DNA from: Pseudoalteromonas espejiana DSM 9414
GTDB lineage: Bacteria; Pseudomonadota; Gammaproteobacteria; Enterobacterales; Alteromonadaceae
Reading direction: 5' to 3'
Assembly (NCBI RefSeq): GCF_002221525.1
Contig: NZ_CP011028.1
Span: 197,001 to 261,000 of the forward strand
DNA length: 64,000 nucleotides
Shown: one piece after another, positions 58,851 to 64,000 of the stretch
Layout: every line of letters starts with the position of its first letter
Position numbering within the stretch: the stretch's first letter is position 1
The notes under the pieces: model-generated
The model's database searches: none
Told to the model about the DNA's origin: nothing
What the model saw: only the letters and a program-made list of their open reading frames with translations
Made by a program: the position numbers and the translations under genes

Positions 58851-61127
58851 ATGAGAATTCTAAATCAAAAATTTGCTAGTAAAGCTAGGCAGTTTTATAT
58901 AGGTGTTGTGCTAGTGGGTGTGATGCTTTCTGCTGTGGTTTATTATCAGGCAGAAACAATTAAAAGCACGTCTGCTAAGTTAATGGAGCAACAAATACCG
59001 GCGCTGCGCGATATTCGCTTAATAGAAACCTACCTCGTAAAACAAGAGCGTTTATTGTATGAATACTATGCAACTAATAATAGTGAATTGTATTTAATCG
59101 ACTTTTTAGAAAATCATGTACATATACTTACGCTAATAAAAAACCTAGACCGTAGCCATGGCTCCTTAGCGTTAGAGAGCAGCTTGCGTAATGAGTTTTC
59201 GGATGGGTTGGATTTAGCTCTTAAACTACACGAAAACTTATCAAGCCCCGTAACAAGCTGGGATTTAGCAAGGCACCAACTCGAAAAGCTAACAGAGCTA
59301 CAAGCGTTGATGATGGGCAGCCTAGCTAGTGCAGAAGCATACATTTCAAAAGAGGTCGATAACGGCTATAAAAATACCGAAAGTAATCTGCATACTACAG
59401 TGCAAATTGTTATTTTGTTTTCGCTTGGTTTGGTATTAGTAAGCGTATATACCGGGCGCTACGCCTCTAAATTTATTAAGTTAAGCGCGGCAAACGAACG
59501 GTTAGCGCTGTTTCCTCGACGTAATCCAAATCCAATAATGAGTTTTAATAACCAGTTAGCGCTAAGCTTTTGTAATCCTGCAGCTAATAAAATGCATAAG
59601 GCGTATATTTCTGATCAAAATACCACGCCCCTCGCATTACTAAGCCGCAATATACACGAGCAACTTTTAGAGGTTAAAAAAAGCGATAAACACGTAAAGC
59701 AGTTTTTTAATCAGTTAGAGCGCCATTACTTAAATTACGAAATTCATTGGTTAGAAGAGATAGATGCTTTTGATGTACACATACGCGATGTAACCGAACA
59801 ATTTGAGGCAGAGCGCTCACTTGAATATTTAGCATTTCATCATTCATCTTCTAAGCTGCCAAATCAGGTCAGTCTTAAAAAGTACACTAACGAGCTAATG
59901 CAGCAAAGCCAAGCGTTTAGCTTAATGCTAATAGAGGTAAACCATTTTAAATTATTACTAGAACAATACGGGTTAACTGGTGCTAATTTATGTATTAATG
60001 CGTTTGCTAAGCATTTATCGCACTGCGCGCAAGAGTTTACTCAGCGCCACCGCAGCAAAAATATGCTGACTATTTATCATATTGCTGATGCCAACTTTGC
60101 CATTGTATATACCGAGCAAGACTGCAGCGTGGCAATTGATCAGCTCCTTAGTCAAATGCACACACGCTTAAGCCAAATGATAGATACCCCTTACGGCGAA
60201 ATGCGTATGAACTTTACCAGCGGTGTAACGCAGTACCCAAGTAGCAGTAATAGTTATAACGAATTATTACTGCATGCCAACATAGCTTTAGAAGAAGCCG
60301 ACAAGCGCAACACTAGCTATGGCTTGTTTGATCAACAAAGTGGTGAAAAACACGCACGCAGAATGCATATAGCGCGAAGCCTCGAAACCGCCATAGAAAA
60401 GCAGCAGTTTGTTTTATATTTTCAGCCAAAAATGAAAATAAAATCGCACACCATAGATAGCTGCGAATGCTTAATTAGATGGTTTGATGATGGAGAATTT
60501 ATATCGCCAGCGCAGTTTATTCCTATTGCCGAGCACAGTGGATTTATATTGCCATTAGGCGAGTGGATACTCGACACCGCCTTTGCGCAAGCTAAAGCAT
60601 GGCATGAGCAAGGTTTACATATTCGTTTAGCTATTAATATATCGGCGCGTCAATTTACTCAGCAAGACTTTGTAGCGGGAATAAAAGAGCGATTACAGCG
60701 CTTTGCTGTACCCGCTGAATTAATAGAGCTCGAAATAACCGAAACAGCCATTATGGACGATGAAGAGTTTGGTATTTCGGTACTGCAAGCGCTTAGTACA
60801 CTTGGGATTAGTTTATCAATAGATGACTTTGGTACAGGGTATTCATCGCTGGGTTACTTACAGCGCTTTCCGGTTAATAAACTAAAAATAGATCAATCAT
60901 TTGTGCGCAATATGGCAAGCGATAAACGCGACCAAGCCCTAGTGCTGAGTATTTGCCAATTAGCTAAAAACTTAGGGCTCGACATTATTGCCGAAGGCGT
61001 AGAAGAGCACGCACAGCTTGAAAAATTAAAAGAGTATAACTGCGACCAAATACAGGGCTACTTATTAAGCCGACCAATACCGGCCGATGAGTTTGAAGCT
61101 TTTTTAGCAAAAGGCGTTAGCTTTTAA
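58851..61127 (+). CDS. Membrane EAL phosphodiesterase with degenerate GGDEF
   Basis: A 758-residue protein: TM1 about 14-33, a periplasmic helical sensor of about 150 residues, TM2 about 184-203, a PAS-like stretch, a GGDEF-fold domain (about 330-490) and a C-terminal EAL domain (about 505-750). The GGDEF signature is replaced by IADANFAI, so cyclase activity is unlikely. The EAL domain keeps its metal and catalytic residues (ECLIRW with C for A, NISARQF, EITET, DDFGTGYSS, KLKID, EGVEE), so it should degrade cyclic di-GMP. It is preceded by a weak ribosome site and is probably monocistronic. The ligand of the periplasmic domain is unknown. Confidence 0.9.
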   Translation: MRILNQKFASKARQFYIGVVLVGVMLSAVVYYQAETIKSTSAKLMEQQIPALRDIRLIETYLVKQERLLYEYYATNNSELYLIDFLENHVHILTLIKNLDRSHGSLALESSLRNEFSDGLDLALKLHENLSSPVTSWDLARHQLEKLTELQALMMGSLASAEAYISKEVDNGYKNTESNLHTTVQIVILFSLGLVLVSVYTGRYASKFIKLSAANERLALFPRRNPNPIMSFNNQLALSFCNPAANKMHKAYISDQNTTPLALLSRNIHEQLLEVKKSDKHVKQFFNQLERHYLNYEIHWLEEIDAFDVHIRDVTEQFEAERSLEYLAFHHSSSKLPNQVSLKKYTNELMQQSQAFSLMLIEVNHFKLLLEQYGLTGANLCINAFAKHLSHCAQEFTQRHRSKNMLTIYHIADANFAIVYTEQDCSVAIDQLLSQMHTRLSQMIDTPYGEMRMNFTSGVTQYPSSSNSYNELLLHANIALEEADKRNTSYGLFDQQSGEKHARRMHIARSLETAIEKQQFVLYFQPKMKIKSHTIDSCECLIRWFDDGEFISPAQFIPIAEHSGFILPLGEWILDTAFAQAKAWHEQGLHIRLAINISARQFTQQDFVAGIKERLQRFAVPAELIELEITETAIMDDEEFGISVLQALSTLGISLSIDDFGTGYSSLGYLQRFPVNKLKIDQSFVRNMASDKRDQALVLSICQLAKNLGLDIIAEGVEEHAQLEKLKEYNCDQIQGYLLSRPIPADEFEAFLAKGVSF

Positions 61128-61253
61128 GGCGTTTTGCTAATGTATGTTGGGTAATTATTAGTGATAGAATAGCCGCATAAACGCTTCTATCGCTCACTGT
61201 ACAAGCCATATGTGAGCAAAGAGCAGTACATTATTAATTAAGGTCGTTGTGTA

Positions 61254-61835
61254 ATGCTGTTAATGATCGATAACTACGATTCGTTTACGTATAACCTAGT
61301 ACAATATTTTCAGCGCTTAGACCAAGAAGTTTTGGTAAAGCGTAATGACGAAATATCTGTTGCACAAATAAAGCAACTAAACCCGCAGCATATTGTTATT
61401 TCACCTGGGCCATGTACGCCAAATGAGGCGGGCATATCACTAAGTGTGGTAGAGCAGCTTAAAGGTATTTACCCAATATTAGGCATTTGCCTTGGGCACC
61501 AAAGCATAGCGCAAGCATTAGGTGGTAAGGTTATTCGTGCAAAGCAGGTTATGCATGGTAAAACCTCACCTATTGTTCATAATAATAAGGGTGTATTTAC
61601 CGGTTTAGAAAACCCACTTACGGTGTGTCGTTATCATTCGCTGGTGGTCGAAAAGCACAGCTTACCAAGTGAATTAGCCATTACCGCATGGAGTCAAACC
61701 GAACAAGGTGAGTTTGATGAAATTATGGGGTTACTGCACACGGAGCTTGCACTTGAAGGCGTGCAATTTCATCCTGAGGCTATTTTAACAACTCAAGGGC
61801 TCGAATTGCTTGCTAACTTTTTATCTCGCTTCTAA
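61254..61835 (+). CDS. pabA: Aminodeoxychorismate/anthranilate synthase glutaminase subunit
   Basis: A 193-residue class I glutamine amidotransferase that supplies ammonia to PabB (folate) or TrpE (tryptophan). The triad is visible: C79 in LGICLGHQS and H/E in VQFHPEAI near the C-terminus. [15 protein letters not shown] and [15 protein letters not shown] are typical. Since no trp genes are next to it and argD follows nearby, as in other gammaproteobacteria, pabA is the more likely name; such subunits can serve both enzymes. Confidence 0.92.
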   Translation: MLLMIDNYDSFTYNLVQYFQRLDQEVLVKRNDEISVAQIKQLNPQHIVISPGPCTPNEAGISLSVVEQLKGIYPILGICLGHQSIAQALGGKVIRAKQVMHGKTSPIVHNNKGVFTGLENPLTVCRYHSLVVEKHSLPSELAITAWSQTEQGEFDEIMGLLHTELALEGVQFHPEAILTTQGLELLANFLSRF

Positions 61836-61872
61836 CCTTACAGTTACCACCGAATGGCAAAACTAACACTGA

Positions 61873-63042
61873 ATGGACTTTATGACTGAACTTGCGTCGC
61901 AACAGCGAATAGCCACAATGCTTGACCAGCGTGCTCACGATCTGCTGCTTGGCCATAGTTTTGCACATCAACAAATAGGCTTCATACATACGTTAGACAT
62001 TGATTATGGCAAACCTATGAAGCAACGTACTTTATTAGAAGTAGAAGTTGCCGCACAGCAAAAACGCCAGCAAAACAGCACCGCGCATCATAAGTACCGT
62101 GCACAAGCGAGTAAACAACTTCATAAAGTAATAGAAACAGCCATATTTAAGCAACTAGAAGATATGGATGGGGTAATTCAAAACACCATAGGTATAGAAG
62201 ATAACGTGGCGACTATGCTAGATATACTCGCGGTTAAGTCGGTGTCTGTTGGGCGCTTAGAGCCATTAATAAATGACTCAAGTTGGCTTGGTCGCGAATT
62301 AGTATCATTAGTAAACCTACCTTACTACCGAAAGCAGCGCAGTAAAACCACCTCAGTTAAAGTAGACAGCCCAGCACTTGCACTGCGTTATATTGGCCTT
62401 GATAACTTACAGTTGGTAATTCCTACTTTTGCGGTGCGTCATTGGATGCCTCACAGTACAGAGCCATTTCCATTATTAAAGCGCCGCCTGCGCGATGCCG
62501 CAATGGCCAATGCAATAGCAGCGCAAAAAATTGCTGAGCTTAACGATGTAAACCCTATTCATGCTTTTACACTTGGAATGCTTATAGATGTAGGACGTAT
62601 TGCCTTAGTGCGTTTGTACTTAAAAACTTTTGAGCAGGTATGGCAACGAAAAGTGCAAATAGCGCGAGAAGCACAGCAAAAAAATTTACATACGGCCTTA
62701 ATGGAGCTAAAACCAGATCCTTTATTTTTAACTACCTTGCTAAGCAATAAGTCGCTTGAGTTAAGTGCTAAAGTAATCCGCAAAATGGCTTTTCAGTACT
62801 TGCCGTTTGACCATGTTATGGCGCAGCTTGTTCATGGTGTTCACCAAAGTAGCGATGTTTTCCCAATGAGCGAAGTGATGCTCAAAGCCCGATGTTATTC
62901 TCAGTATTTAAACCTTAAGCATCATCAGCTTATTGAAGAAGATGAAGTAGAAGCGTGGTTTTCGTATCATCAGTTCACTAAAAATGAACTAAAAACCCTC
63001 GAAACAAGCAATTTTACCAATCTGGCTATTCAAATTGACTAA
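61873..63042 (+). CDS. HDOD-domain protein
   Basis: A 389-residue protein with an N-terminal region of about 100 residues of unknown fold, then an HDOD domain (about 105-310). Marks are MDGVIQNTIGIEDNVATMLDILAVKSVSVGRLEPLINDSSWLGRELVSLVNLPYYRK and ALRYIGLDNLQLVIPTF. HDOD proteins resemble HD phosphohydrolases without the metal residues and take part in signalling; members can bind or influence cyclic di-GMP pathways. It lies 37 bp after pabA, probably in the same transcript. Confidence 0.87.
   Translation: MDFMTELASQQRIATMLDQRAHDLLLGHSFAHQQIGFIHTLDIDYGKPMKQRTLLEVEVAAQQKRQQNSTAHHKYRAQASKQLHKVIETAIFKQLEDMDGVIQNTIGIEDNVATMLDILAVKSVSVGRLEPLINDSSWLGRELVSLVNLPYYRKQRSKTTSVKVDSPALALRYIGLDNLQLVIPTFAVRHWMPHSTEPFPLLKRRLRDAAMANAIAAQKIAELNDVNPIHAFTLGMLIDVGRIALVRLYLKTFEQVWQRKVQIAREAQQKNLHTALMELKPDPLFLTTLLSNKSLELSAKVIRKMAFQYLPFDHVMAQLVHGVHQSSDVFPMSEVMLKARCYSQYLNLKHHQLIEEDEVEAWFSYHQFTKNELKTLETSNFTNLAIQID

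Positions 63043-64000
<958 letters not shown>

Overview
The window looks like a chromosomal segment of a marine gammaproteobacterium of the Alteromonadales, most likely Pseudoalteromonas. This rests on the AT-rich coding style, the protein families present (TonB receptor with tryptophan halogenase and SapC, DUF2959, HDOD and EAL proteins) and the conserved order glnA - typA - yihY - dtd - yiiD/fabY, which is also the Escherichia coli order. No tRNA, rRNA, CRISPR array or prophage was seen. One complete insertion sequence is present. Family names come from reading the proteins; no database search was run.

Layout. 1-10.7 kb: a partial DUF4124 gene, glnA with a candidate NtrC/sigma-54 control region, typA, a CBM9-like secreted protein, an MBL-fold lipoprotein, a DUF2959 lipoprotein, yihY, dtd, a spermidine-synthase-like protein and fabY. 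10.7-11.7 kb: outer-membrane phospholipase A. 11.9-16.3 kb: a four-gene minus-strand operon (dapA, short dapD, lysA-like decarboxylase, AstE-like M14 hydrolase) behind a clear lysine riboswitch. 16.4-18.5 kb: a DNA-3-methyladenine glycosylase and SelO. 18.9-21.4 kb: an OmpA-family protein whose terminator is split by a complete IS4-type element with an 11-bp target duplication. 21.7-24.3 kb: acnB. 24.5-28.7 kb: a 1392-residue lipoprotein made largely of a tandem duplication. 28.9-31.6 kb: a 2OG-Fe dioxygenase paired with a cysteine-desulfurase-like enzyme, then a second 2OG oxygenase on the opposite strand.

31.6-54.6 kb is dominated by galactose and alpha-galactoside use: galM, a TonB receptor, a tryptophan-halogenase-like flavoprotein, SapC, a sodium/sugar symporter, GH36 alpha-galactosidase, a GntR/FadR-type regulator, an SDR dehydrogenase and a DgoK-like kinase on one side, and the Leloir operon galE-galT-galK with an oxidoreductase and a secreted hydrolase on the other. 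glpD and glpK lie between them. Nearly identical AT-rich palindromes precede the TonB receptor and galE, with weaker relatives before galM, the alpha-galactosidase and the regulator, which suggests one local regulon. The likely flow is: galactoside uptake across the outer membrane, import by the symporter, hydrolysis by GH36, anomer conversion by GalM, then GalK/GalT/GalE. The SDR and DgoK hint at a second, incomplete oxidative route.

55-64 kb: an SDR plus quinol-monooxygenase pair, a YdcH protein, a LysR regulator divergent from a quinone-oxidoreductase-like enzyme, an EAL protein with a degenerate GGDEF domain, pabA/trpG, an HDOD protein and the start of argD/astC. The most notable items are the lysine-riboswitch operon, the shared galactose operators, the IS insertion into a terminator loop and the duplicated lipoprotein.
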